64,000 bases of DNA from Zhengella sp020637775 (GTDB lineage: Bacteria > Pseudomonadota > Alphaproteobacteria > Rhizobiales > Rhizobiaceae). Positions 44,481-53,500 of the stretch are shown piece by piece. Both the position numbers and the translations under genes were made by a program. Below the pieces are notes generated by a model. The model was given only the letters and a program-made list of their open reading frames with translations. It made no database searches and had not been told where the DNA came from. Within the stretch, counting starts at the first letter, position 1. Every line of letters starts with the position of its first letter. Location of the stretch: positions 124,001-188,000 of the forward strand of contig NZ_JAWKWO010000003.1 of assembly GCF_041397485.1 (NCBI RefSeq), read 5' to 3'.

Positions 44481-46145
44481 ATGAGCAAGATCATCGATTT
44501 CCAGACCAACCCGGACCAATACAAGCATTGGCGCATCGACATTGACGGCGATGTCGCCCGCCTGATCATGGACGTCAACGAGGATGCCACCCTGTTCGAG
44601 GGTTACCAGCTCAAGCTCAATTCCTATGACCTGGGCGTCGATATCGAACTGGCCGACGCCGTGCAGCGGTTGCGCTTCGAGCATCCGGAAGTGAAGGCGG
44701 TGGTGATGCAGTCGGGCAAGGACCGCGTTTTCTGTGCCGGCGCCAACATCCGCATGCTGGGTGGCGCCGCCCATGCGCACAAGGTGAATTTCTGCAAGTT
44801 CACCAACGAGACGCGCAACACGTTCGAGGCGGCGGGCGCCGAAAGCGGCCAGTACTATATCGCCGCGGTCAAGGGCGCCTGCGCGGGCGGCGGCTATGAA
44901 CTGGCGCTGGCCTGCGACCACATCATCCTCACCGATGACGGCTCCTCGTCCGTCGCGCTGCCGGAAGTGCCGCTGCTGGCCGTGCTGCCGGGCACGGGCG
45001 GTCTCACCCGCGTGACCGACAAGCGCAAGGTGCGCCGCGACCTGGCCGATGTGTTCTGCTCCATCGAGGAGGGAGTGCGCGGCAAGAAGGCCAGGGACTG
45101 GCGGCTCGTGGACGAGGTGGTCGCCAATTCGAAATTTGACGAGGCGGTGGCCGAGCGGGCGAGGGCGTTCGCCGCGCAGTCCGACCGTCCGTCCGATGCC
45201 AGGGGCGTCAAGCTGACGCCGCTTGACCGGACCATTCATGAGGATGGTTCGTTGTCCTACACCACGGTCGAGGTTGCCATCGACCGCGACAAGCGGCTTG
45301 CGACGCTGACCATTTCCGGCCCGCAGGACGATGCTCCGGCCGATGCGGCAGCACTTCATGCGGCCGGTGCGGATGGCTGGATGCTGCGCTGCGCGCGCGA
45401 ACTGGACGACGCGATCCTGCACCTGCGCCTGAACGAACTGGAAGTCGGCGTTCTGGTGATCCGCACCCAGGGCGACCCGGAGAAAGTCGTCGCGCACGAG
45501 AAGACCGTGCTGGACAATGCCGGTTCCGACTGGTTCGCCCGCGAGATCGCGCTGTACTGGAAGCGCGTGCTCAAGCGTCTCGATCTCACCTCGCGTTCGC
45601 TGGTGGCGCTGGTCGAGCCGGGCTCCTGCTTTGCCGGAACGCTGGCCGAGATCCTCTTTGCCGTCGACCGGTCCTACATGGGCGAGGGCGAGTTCGAGGG
45701 CGACAACCGCCCGGTCGCCACGATCCGGCTGACGGAGGCCAATTTCGGCCCCTATCCGATGTCGAACGACCTGACACGCCTGCAGACCCGCTTCCTGGGC
45801 GAGCCGGAGCGGGTGGATGGCGCCAAGGCCCGTATGGGCGAAGCGCTGGAGGCGGAAGAGGCATCCGATCTCGGCCTCGTCACCTTTGCCTTCGACGATA
45901 TCGACTGGGAGGACGAGGTCCGCATCTTCCTCGAAGAGCGCGCTTCCTTCTCGCCCGATGCAATGACCGCGATGGAAGCGAACCTGCGCTTCGCCGGTCC
46001 GGAAACGATGGAAACGCGCATCTTCGGGCGTCTGACCGCCTGGCAGAACTGGGTGTTCCAGCGTCCGAATGCCGTCGGCCCGGAAGGCGCGTTGCAGCGC
46101 TACGGCACCGGCCAGCGCGGCAATTACGACATGCGGCGCGTGTGA
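44481..46145 (+). CDS. boxC: Benzoyl-CoA-dihydrodiol lyase
   Basis: A 554-residue enzyme of the crotonase superfamily that opens the 2,3-epoxidised benzoyl-CoA ring hydrolytically, giving 3,4-dehydroadipyl-CoA semialdehyde and formate. The crotonase-like N-terminal half shows DRVFCAGANIRMLGG (oxyanion hole) and VKGACAGGGYELALACD. A second half (about 250-540), including VEPGSCFAGTLAEILFAVDRSYM, is specific to BoxC. The length is typical. The start at 44481 follows CGGAGGG; an in-frame upstream start at 44436 sits inside operator 2 and is rejected. First gene of the box operon. Confidence 0.95.
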   Translation: MSKIIDFQTNPDQYKHWRIDIDGDVARLIMDVNEDATLFEGYQLKLNSYDLGVDIELADAVQRLRFEHPEVKAVVMQSGKDRVFCAGANIRMLGGAAHAHKVNFCKFTNETRNTFEAAGAESGQYYIAAVKGACAGGGYELALACDHIILTDDGSSSVALPEVPLLAVLPGTGGLTRVTDKRKVRRDLADVFCSIEEGVRGKKARDWRLVDEVVANSKFDEAVAERARAFAAQSDRPSDARGVKLTPLDRTIHEDGSLSYTTVEVAIDRDKRLATLTISGPQDDAPADAAALHAAGADGWMLRCARELDDAILHLRLNELEVGVLVIRTQGDPEKVVAHEKTVLDNAGSDWFAREIALYWKRVLKRLDLTSRSLVALVEPGSCFAGTLAEILFAVDRSYMGEGEFEGDNRPVATIRLTEANFGPYPMSNDLTRLQTRFLGEPERVDGAKARMGEALEAEEASDLGLVTFAFDDIDWEDEVRIFLEERASFSPDAMTAMEANLRFAGPETMETRIFGRLTAWQNWVFQRPNAVGPEGALQRYGTGQRGNYDMRRV

Positions 46146-46165
46146 CGCGACCGCAACGGATTTTG

Positions 46166-46187
46166 CCGGGCGCGGACGCGTGCCCGG
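46166..46187 (+). other. Hairpin between boxC and boxB
   Basis: CCGGGC (46166-46171) pairs with GCCCGG (46182-46187), with GCG/CGT able to extend part of the stem. No T-run. It probably affects mRNA stability within the operon. Confidence 0.35.
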
Positions 46188-46237
46188 ACTTCCCCTCGAC
46201 CGGGAACCTCGACGTCAATATCGAACGGGAGTGAACG

Positions 46238-47689
46238 ATGGCAGACATGATGAATGTGTCCTATGACACGCTGATCCCCAACAATGTGGGCCTTTCCAGC
46301 GACCGGCGCGTGCTCAAGGCGCTGGAAAAGTGGCATCCGGGCTATATCAACTGGTGGAACGACCTGATCCCGGAAAACTTCCAGAAGAGCCTGGTCTACC
46401 TGCGTACCGCCGTGTCGGTCGATCCGCAGGGGTGGGCCAAGTTCGACTACGTGAAGATGCCGGAATACCGCTGGGGCGTGCTTCTTGCGCCGCAGGTGGA
46501 AAACCGCATCATTCCGTGCGGCGAGCATTACGGCGAACCGGCCTGGCAGGAAGTGCCGGGCGAGTATCGCGCGCTTCTGCGCCGCCTGATCGTCATCCAG
46601 GGCGATACGGAGCCGGCATCGGTGGAGCAGCAGCGCTTCCTGGGCAAGACCGCCCCGTCGCTCTACGACATGCGCAACCTTTTCCAGGTCAACGTCGAGG
46701 AAGGACGCCACCTCTGGGCGATGGTCTACCTGCTGCACAAATATTTCGGCGCCGACGGCCGCGAGGAAGCCGACGACCTGCTGCGCCGTCAGTCCGGTTC
46801 TGACGAGGCACCGCGCATGCTTGGTGCGTTCAACGAGGAAACGCCGGACTGGCTGTCCTTCTTCATGTTCACCTATTTCACCGACCGTGACGGCAAGATG
46901 CAGCTTGAATCGCTGGCCCAGTCGGGCTTCGATCCGCTGAGCCGCACCTGCCGCTTCATGCTGACGGAGGAAGCGCACCACATGTTCGTGGGCGAGACCG
47001 GTGTCGGCCGCACGATCCAGCGCACCTGCGAGGTGATGAACGAGCACGGCATCACCGATCCGTTCGACACCGACAAGATCCGCGCGCTCGGCGTCATCGA
47101 CCTTCCGACGATCCAGAAGAAGCTGAACCTGCACTACACGCTGTCACTGGACCTGTTCGGCTCGGAAATCTCGACCAACGCGGCCAATTCGTTCAACTGG
47201 GGCCTGAAGGGCCGTTATCGCGAAAACAAGCTGGAGGACGATCACCAGCTCAAGAACGCGACCTATCCGGTGGCCGAGTTCGACGGCAAGCAGATCCTGG
47301 TGAAGGACGTCAACGCGATTTCGGCGATCAACATGCGCCTGCGCGACGACTATACGGAGGATGCGCGCGGCGGTGTGCGTCGCTGGAACCAGATCATCCG
47401 CAAGCACAATGTGGACTTCGAGCTCAACCTGCCGCACGAGGCATTCCACCGCCATATCGGCACCTTCTCCGGGGCGCCGATCACGCCGGAAGGCCTGGTC
47501 ATCAGCCGCGAGGAGTGGGACAGCCGCCGCGATGAATGGCTGCCGTCGAAGGCCGATGGCGATTTCATCCAGTCGCTGATGAAGCCGGTTTTCGAGCCGG
47601 GCAAGTTCGCCGGCTGGATCGCTCCGCCGAAAGTGGGTATCGACAACAAGCCAGGCGACTTCGAATACGTCAAGCTGCACATGGCCTGA
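46238..47689 (+). CDS. boxB: Benzoyl-CoA 2,3-epoxidase, oxygenase component
   Basis: A 483-residue class I diiron monooxygenase that epoxidises benzoyl-CoA with electrons from BoxA. Iron ligands are visible in two ExxH units: EEGRH (154-158) and TEEAHH (243-248). Additional carboxylates lie at Glu130 and Asp216 (FTDRD). The opening YDTLIPNNVGLSSDRRVLKALEKW is conserved among BoxB proteins. The length equals the family's usual 470-485. RBS CGGGAG. Second gene of the operon, 92 bases after boxC. Confidence 0.96.
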   Translation: MADMMNVSYDTLIPNNVGLSSDRRVLKALEKWHPGYINWWNDLIPENFQKSLVYLRTAVSVDPQGWAKFDYVKMPEYRWGVLLAPQVENRIIPCGEHYGEPAWQEVPGEYRALLRRLIVIQGDTEPASVEQQRFLGKTAPSLYDMRNLFQVNVEEGRHLWAMVYLLHKYFGADGREEADDLLRRQSGSDEAPRMLGAFNEETPDWLSFFMFTYFTDRDGKMQLESLAQSGFDPLSRTCRFMLTEEAHHMFVGETGVGRTIQRTCEVMNEHGITDPFDTDKIRALGVIDLPTIQKKLNLHYTLSLDLFGSEISTNAANSFNWGLKGRYRENKLEDDHQLKNATYPVAEFDGKQILVKDVNAISAINMRLRDDYTEDARGGVRRWNQIIRKHNVDFELNLPHEAFHRHIGTFSGAPITPEGLVISREEWDSRRDEWLPSKADGDFIQSLMKPVFEPGKFAGWIAPPKVGIDNKPGDFEYVKLHMA

Positions 47690-47724
47690 CGGACAGCGCA
47701 CGGCGCGCGGTACCGGACAGGACG

Positions 47725-47750
47725 GGGGCATGGCTGCCATGCCATGCCCC
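47725..47750 (+). other. Perfect hairpin between boxB and boxA
   Basis: GGGGCATGGC pairs with GCCATGCCCC, ten base pairs around TGCCAT, 35 bases after the boxB stop. There is no T-run, so read-through to boxA is likely; it may adjust the BoxB to BoxA ratio by protecting the boxB 3' end. Confidence 0.55.
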
Positions 47751-47813
47751 TCACGGCCGCATAACCCGCCAGAACAACGACGGCGCCCAAGCGCCGCGAC
47801 CGAGGGATGAACC

Positions 47814-49016
47814 ATGACCAAGCCGCTCAAGCAGCATCTCATCGATCCGGAGATCTGCATTCGCTGCTATACGTGTGAAAACACCTGCCCGATCCAGGCC
47901 ATCACCCATGACGACCTGAATGTCGTGGTGGATTTCGACAAGTGCAATTTCTGCATGGACTGCATTCCCGTCTGCCCCACCGGTTCGATCGATGAATGGC
48001 GGGTCGTGACGACCCCCTACACGCTGGAGGAACAGTTCTCCTGGGAAGAACTGCCTGCGCAGGAAGAGATCGCAGCCGGCGAAGGGAGCGCGGAAAGCGG
48101 CACGTCCATCGAGGCGCTCGATGACGAAATGGCCAAGCTCCTGGCCGAGGCCCATGCCGGGGCGGGCGGGCGTTCGCGCGCGCCGGACACCGCCGCCAAG
48201 CCGACGGTCAATCTCTACACGCTTTCAAAGCCGGCCAAGGCGCGTGTGACCGGCAATTACCGCCTCACGGCGGAAGGCGCCGACAGCGATGTGCGCCACA
48301 TCATCCTGGATTTCGGCAACCAGCCGATGCCGGTGCTGGAAGGCCAGTCGATCGGCATCATCGCGCCAGGCACGGATGCCAATGGCAAGCCGCACCTGCC
48401 GCGCCTTTATTCGGTGTCGAGCCCGCGCGATGGCGAGCGGCCCAATTACAACAACGTCTCGCTGACGGTGAAGCGGGAAGACAGGGGCGTGTGCTCCAAC
48501 CATGTCTGCGACCTGAAGATCGGTGACGAGGTGGATGTGACCGGGCCGTTCGGCTCGACCTTCCTCATGCCGGAAGATCCGCAGGCGCGGTTGCTGATGA
48601 TCTGCACGGGCACCGGCTCGGCGCCGTTCCGCGCCTTCACCATGCGCCGCCAGCGCACGGTCGGCGCCCATGGTGGCACGATGACGCTGTTTTTCGGCGC
48701 GCGCTCGCCCGATTGCCTGCCTTATTTCGGGCCGTTGAACAAGGTTCCCAATCGCGTGCTGAACAAGCACCTCGTCTTCTCCCGCATTCCTGGCGCGCCG
48801 AAGGAATATGTGCAGGACCGGCTGAACGTGGAAGCCGAGGAGATCGGCGAATTGCTCGGCGACCCGAATACCCATATCTACATTTGCGGCCTGCGCGGCA
48901 TGGAAGAGGGTGTGGAAAAAGCGCTTACCAATATTGCGGAAAGCACCGGGGTGGAGTGGATTTCCCTGCGGGATGCCATGCGCGAACAGGGACGCTACCA
49001 TGTCGAGACCTATTGA
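47814..49016 (+). CDS. boxA: Benzoyl-CoA 2,3-epoxidase, reductase component
   Basis: A 400-residue iron-sulphur flavoprotein passing electrons from NADPH to BoxB. Two [4Fe-4S] motifs lie at the N terminus, CIRCYTCENTCP (about 15-26) and CNFCMDCIPVCP (about 44-55). An Ala/Glu-rich linker (about 75-115) leads to a ferredoxin-NADP reductase module. There, PRLYSVSSPRDG binds FAD, ICTGTGSAPFRAF binds NADPH, and the protein ends in RYHVETY with the terminal aromatic residue that covers the flavin. Its last 17 bases overlap the thioesterase gene. Confidence 0.95.
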   Translation: MTKPLKQHLIDPEICIRCYTCENTCPIQAITHDDLNVVVDFDKCNFCMDCIPVCPTGSIDEWRVVTTPYTLEEQFSWEELPAQEEIAAGEGSAESGTSIEALDDEMAKLLAEAHAGAGGRSRAPDTAAKPTVNLYTLSKPAKARVTGNYRLTAEGADSDVRHIILDFGNQPMPVLEGQSIGIIAPGTDANGKPHLPRLYSVSSPRDGERPNYNNVSLTVKREDRGVCSNHVCDLKIGDEVDVTGPFGSTFLMPEDPQARLLMICTGTGSAPFRAFTMRRQRTVGAHGGTMTLFFGARSPDCLPYFGPLNKVPNRVLNKHLVFSRIPGAPKEYVQDRLNVEAEEIGELLGDPNTHIYICGLRGMEEGVEKALTNIAESTGVEWISLRDAMREQGRYHVETY

Positions 49017-49440
49017 AGACGCCAAGGTCTTCACCCATGCGATCCGCGTCGGCTGGGCCGATTGCGACCCGGCGCGGATCGCCTATACCGGACGCATTCC
49101 CTATTTCGCGCTGGAGGCCATCGATGCCTGGTGGGAAGCAAATGTGGGCGAGGACTGGTTCCGCATGAACATCGACAGCGGGATCGGCACGCCTTTCGTC
49201 CACCTGTCTGTCGATTTCCGGTCTCCGGTGACGCCGCGCCATGCATTGGAATGCCAGGTGCGCCTGTTGCGCCTCGGCGAGAGTTCTGTCCGGTTTTCCG
49301 TCCAGGGCTTCCAGGACGAAACGCTCTGTTTCGAGGGCGAATTCGTGGAGGTCTTCGTCGATGCCAAAACGCATCTCTCAAAGATCAAGGCGCCCGCTTC
49401 CGTTCGGGAGAAAATCGCCCATCTGGCCATCAGCGCCTGA
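49000..49440 (+). CDS. 4-hydroxybenzoyl-CoA-type (YbgC/FcbC) thioesterase
   Basis: A 146-residue hot-dog-fold thioesterase. RVGWADCDPARIAYTGRIPYF (about 15-35, interrupted here by no gaps) carries the catalytic Asp in the CDPA motif, typical of 4HBT enzymes. The start ATG 49000 lies inside boxA in another frame, so the two are translationally coupled. In a benzoate pathway it could release free CoA from benzoyl-CoA or a dead-end CoA ester, preventing CoA depletion. Such thioesterases accompany several box clusters; the exact substrate is unknown. Confidence 0.88.
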   Translation: MSRPIEDAKVFTHAIRVGWADCDPARIAYTGRIPYFALEAIDAWWEANVGEDWFRMNIDSGIGTPFVHLSVDFRSPVTPRHALECQVRLLRLGESSVRFSVQGFQDETLCFEGEFVEVFVDAKTHLSKIKAPASVREKIAHLAISA

Positions 49441-49481
49441 TTTGCGGAGCGGAATCGCGCTCTTGGGCATTATAACGCAGC

Positions 49482-49533
49482 TTGCTGTCGCCCGGCCCGT
49501 GCATTATTCTGCACCGGATGGGAAAGTAATGCA
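49482..49533 (+). promoter_or_regulatory. boxR promoter with BoxR-type operator 3
   Basis: TTGCTG (49482-49487), a 17-base spacer and TATTCT (49505-49510) form a plausible promoter. The -10 lies inside TGCATTATTCTGCA (49500-49513), a TGCA-N6-TGCA site. A further TGCA half-site stands at 49530-49533, two helical turns from the second arm. This suits autorepression of boxR by the protein that it encodes. Confidence 0.65.
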
Positions 49534-49545
49534 CCGGGGCCGGCG

Positions 49546-50448
49546 ATGTTGAAACGGGCAAGCGACGGCATGGGTCCGCAAGGGGAGGATGGCGCGATCG
49601 CGGAATTCATTGCCATGGTTGGCGAGCGTGTGCGGATGGCGCGCAACCGCAAGGGCATTTCGCGGCGCCAGCTTTCCGAATTGTCGGGCGTATCGCAGCG
49701 CTACCTGGCGCAACTGGAGGGTGGCGACGGCAATGTCTCGATCGCGCTCTTGCGAAAGATCGCCAATTCGCTGGACTTCGAGGTGGAATGGCTGGTCGGG
49801 CGCGACGATCCCTGGACATCCGATGCGATCACGCTGATGCGCCTGTTCCGCCAGGCGACGCGCGACCAGCGGGCGCGGGTCATGGAAATCCTCGATCCCA
49901 ATGACACGGGTACGCGGCGGGCCGGCCGCGTGGCGCTGATCGGCCTGCGCGGGGCGGGTAAATCCACGCTCGGGCGCATGACGGCGGAAAAACTCGGTGT
50001 CGCCTTCGTCGAACTCAACCAGGTGATCGAGGAAGTGGCCGGCATGCCGGTGGACGAGGTGATCGCCCTTTACGGACAGGAAGGCTATCGCAGGCTGGAA
50101 AAGCAGGCGCTGGTCAATCTCGTGGCGACCCACGAGCAGCTTGTGCTGGCGGTGGCCGGCGGCATCGTGTCCGAGCCCGATACCTACAATTACCTGCTGC
50201 GTCATTGCCACACGATCTGGCTGAAGGCGGCGCCGGAGGAACACATGGCGCGCGTGCGCGGCCAGGGCGACGAACGGCCCATGGCCGGCAATCCGGCGGC
50301 GATGGATGAACTGAAGTCCATCCTGACCAGCCGCGAAGCGCTTTATGCCAAGGCGGAAGCCATGGTCGATACGTCCGGCAGTTCGGTCGATGGCAGCATG
50401 GAGGCGGTTGTCGAGGCGATCCGCGAAAACGGTTTCCTGCCGGACTGA
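49546..50448 (+). CDS. boxR: Benzoyl-CoA-responsive regulator BoxR
   Basis: A 300-residue two-domain regulator. The N-terminal part (about 25-85) is an XRE-type HTH with SRRQLSELSGVSQRYLAQLEGG. The C-terminal part (about 125-295) is a shikimate-kinase-like domain with the P-loop GLRGAGKST (133-141), used in BoxR/BzdR to bind benzoyl-CoA rather than to phosphorylate shikimate. The linker (about 86-124) resembles that of BzdR. Expected to repress box genes until benzoyl-CoA is formed. Several TGCA-N6-TGCA sites in the window are its likely targets. Confidence 0.95.
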   Translation: MLKRASDGMGPQGEDGAIAEFIAMVGERVRMARNRKGISRRQLSELSGVSQRYLAQLEGGDGNVSIALLRKIANSLDFEVEWLVGRDDPWTSDAITLMRLFRQATRDQRARVMEILDPNDTGTRRAGRVALIGLRGAGKSTLGRMTAEKLGVAFVELNQVIEEVAGMPVDEVIALYGQEGYRRLEKQALVNLVATHEQLVLAVAGGIVSEPDTYNYLLRHCHTIWLKAAPEEHMARVRGQGDERPMAGNPAAMDELKSILTSREALYAKAEAMVDTSGSSVDGSMEAVVEAIRENGFLPD

Positions 50449-50548
50449 CAGCGAGGCAGTCTCTCGCCCACCTTGCCCGTTGACTTTCCAGGCCGGTGGA
50501 TGAAACATTCGCGGCAGTCAGGGGCGTCAACCACAGCGGGAGGTTTCC

Positions 50549-53500
50549 ATGCTGTCCATTCCTCGCCCGTTTTCACGGATCATTCTGGCAGCCCTGGTGG
50601 TGCTGGCAGGCGCGATGCCCGCTGCGGGTGCCGACGTGCGGCGCATCGAGGTCGTTGAAAACGCGGATTATTTCGGATTCGACCTGCGCACCGAGAAAGA
50701 CGTGACCCTGGAGCAGTGCAAAGCCATATGCCTTGGCGACCGGGCGTGCCGGGCCTTTACCTACAATGTGCGCGCAGGCTGGTGTTTCCTGAAGAGCGAT
50801 CATGGCGCCCTCAACAGCTTTGCGGGTGCCATTGCCGGGCGTGTCGTGGTGGAGGCGCGCGAGGATCTGGGCGCGGCGCCGCCGCTTGCCTTCATCCCCG
50901 ATTCCATGCCGGTCGAAGCAGGGAAATACCGGGCCCGCCTGGCGGGCAATGAAAGCCGGTTCGCCGGCCGTTCGGCCCATGCGATGGCCGAAGAAGGCCG
51001 TGCGGCGCTGGCTGGCGGCGATGCACGCCAGGGGGTGGCGCTGCTTTCCGGTGCCGTTGCGCTGCGGCCGGACGACTCGGCCTTCTGGCGCGATCTGGCG
51101 CGCGGCATCCGCGTGATGACACCCGAACGTGGCGCGGAACGTTACCAGTTGCAGCAATATGCAACGTCGGCCGCCTTCAATGCCTATGAGACATCGCGCA
51201 CCACGGCGAACCGGGCCGGCGCACTGGATGAACTGGCCAAGGCTTTGGAGCTGCGCAGCCAGTTCCGCCCCGCGCTGGAAGCCTACAAGGCATCGCTGGC
51301 GCTGCAGGAAAACGATCAGGTGCGGGCCGATTTCGCCGATCTGAGAGCGCGCAAGGGATTTCGCGTGATCGACAACACCGTGGATGCCGATACGGCCAAT
51401 CCGCGTGCCTGCGTGCAGGTGTCGGAAAATCTGGTGAAAGGCCATGACTACGCGCCCTATGTGCGGCTCAATGGCGGCGAGCCGCCATCCTTCGAGGCGC
51501 AAGGGCGCGAGATTTGCGTCAATGGCCTCAGGCATGGCGAACGCTATGCACTGACCTTGCGCGACGGGTTGCCGTCGGCAGTCGGCGAAGTGCTTGAGAC
51601 GCCGGTCGACATTGCCATCTATGTGCGCGACCGTCAGCCTTTCGCGCGCTTCACCGGCGAGGATTTCGTGCTGCCGGCCAAGGGGCGGCAGGCGATCCCG
51701 GTCGTGACGGTGAATGCCGGGGCGGTGGATCTGGAACTGTACCGGATCGGTGCGCGGGCCCTGTCACGGTTGCTGGAAGACGGCCGCTTCCTGCAGGGCC
51801 TGTCCGGCTACCAGGCGCAGGACATTCGCGACCGGCAGGGCGAACTTGTCTGGTCCGGTTCCATGGACACGCCCGGAGGCCTGAACGAAGAGGTCACCAC
51901 CGCGCTGCCGCTGGAAACGGTCCTGCCGTCGCGCGCGCCCGGCGTCTATGCGCTGGTGGCGACGGCGCAAGGCGCGCGTAGCGATGATTGGGAAAACCGC
52001 GCCACGCAATGGTTCACGGTATCCGATATCGGCCTGTCGGCCCGGACCGGCCTCGACGGGATGCATGTCCATGCCCGATCGCTGGACAGCGCCGCGCCGA
52101 TTGCCGGCGCGAGCGTGCGTCTCCTGGCGCGCAACAACGAGGTCCTGGGCGAGGCGGTGACCGATGACTCCGGCCAAGCGCGCTTCGATGCCGGCCTTGT
52201 GCGGGCCACGGGTGGCCTGGCGCCAGCCCTGCTGCTGGCGGAGGCTGACGGGTCCGGTTTCGTGTTTCTCGATCTCAACCGCGCGGGGTTCGACCTGTCG
52301 GACCGCGGCGTCGAGGGCAGGCCCGCGCCTGGCGCCATCGATGTCTACGCGTTTTCCGAACGCGGCATCTACCGGGCCGGCGATACGGTTCACGTCACCG
52401 CGCTGGCGCGCGACGGCGCGGCCGTTGCCGTGGAGGATCTGCCGCTGACCTTCGTCTTCCGGCGCCCGGACGGCAAGGAGGAGCGGCGGCTGGTTTCGTC
52501 TGCGCCGAAGGCGGGCGGCCATGTCGTGGCTCTCGACCTGCCGGACAACGCCATGCGTGGCGCCTGGACGGTGCGCATCCATGCCGATCCCGAGCGAGAG
52601 GCACTGGCCGAGCAGACCTTCCTGGTGGAGGATTTCGTTCCCGACCGGATCGAATTCGATCTGGCCGCTTCGTCAGGGCCGGTGCTGGACCCGGAACAGG
52701 GCGGGGCGGTGACGGTGAACGGCCGGTTCCTGTATGGCGCGCCGGCGGCGGGGCTTTCCATGGAAGGCGAGGTGCAGATCAGCCCGGTGGCCAGCCGTCC
52801 GGGGCATGAGGGATATGTCTTCGGCCTTGCGGAGGATGACGAGGACGGGCGCACCACGGTTCCACTGCAAGACCTGCCGGTGCTGGACGGGCAGGGGCGC
52901 GCGGAGATCGGCATCGATCCCGGCACCTTGCCGTCGACCACCCGGCCGCTCGAGGCGGTGGTAACGGTGCGCCTGCGCGAGGGGGCAGGGCGCGCGGTGG
53001 AGCGCAGCCTGACCATGCCAGTCCGGCCGCAGGGCACGATGATCGGCATCAAGCCCGGCTTTGCCGGAGACCAGGCGCCGGAGGGCTCGACGGTTTCCTT
53101 CTCCATCATCGCGGTCGATCCCGATGGGGCAAGGGTGGCGGCACAAGGCCTTGACTGGCGGCTCTTGCGCGTGACCCGCAACTATCAATGGTATCGCGAC
53201 GGCAACGAGTGGCGCTACGAGGCGGCGGATTTCACCTCGCTGGCCGCCAGCGGCACGGTCGATGTCGGGGCAGACATGCCGGCTTCCGTTGCCATGCCCG
53301 TGGATTGGGGGCGCTACCGGCTGGAAGTGGAAGGCGCGGATGCGATCACAAGCCATGACTTCCAGGCCGGGTGGTATGTGGAAACCTCTTCCCTCGATAC
53401 ACCGGACGGGCTGGAAATCGCGTTGGACAAGGCGCATTACCGGCCCGGTGACATTGCAAGGCTGAAGGTGTCGCCGCGTTTCGCCGGTGAACTGCTGGTT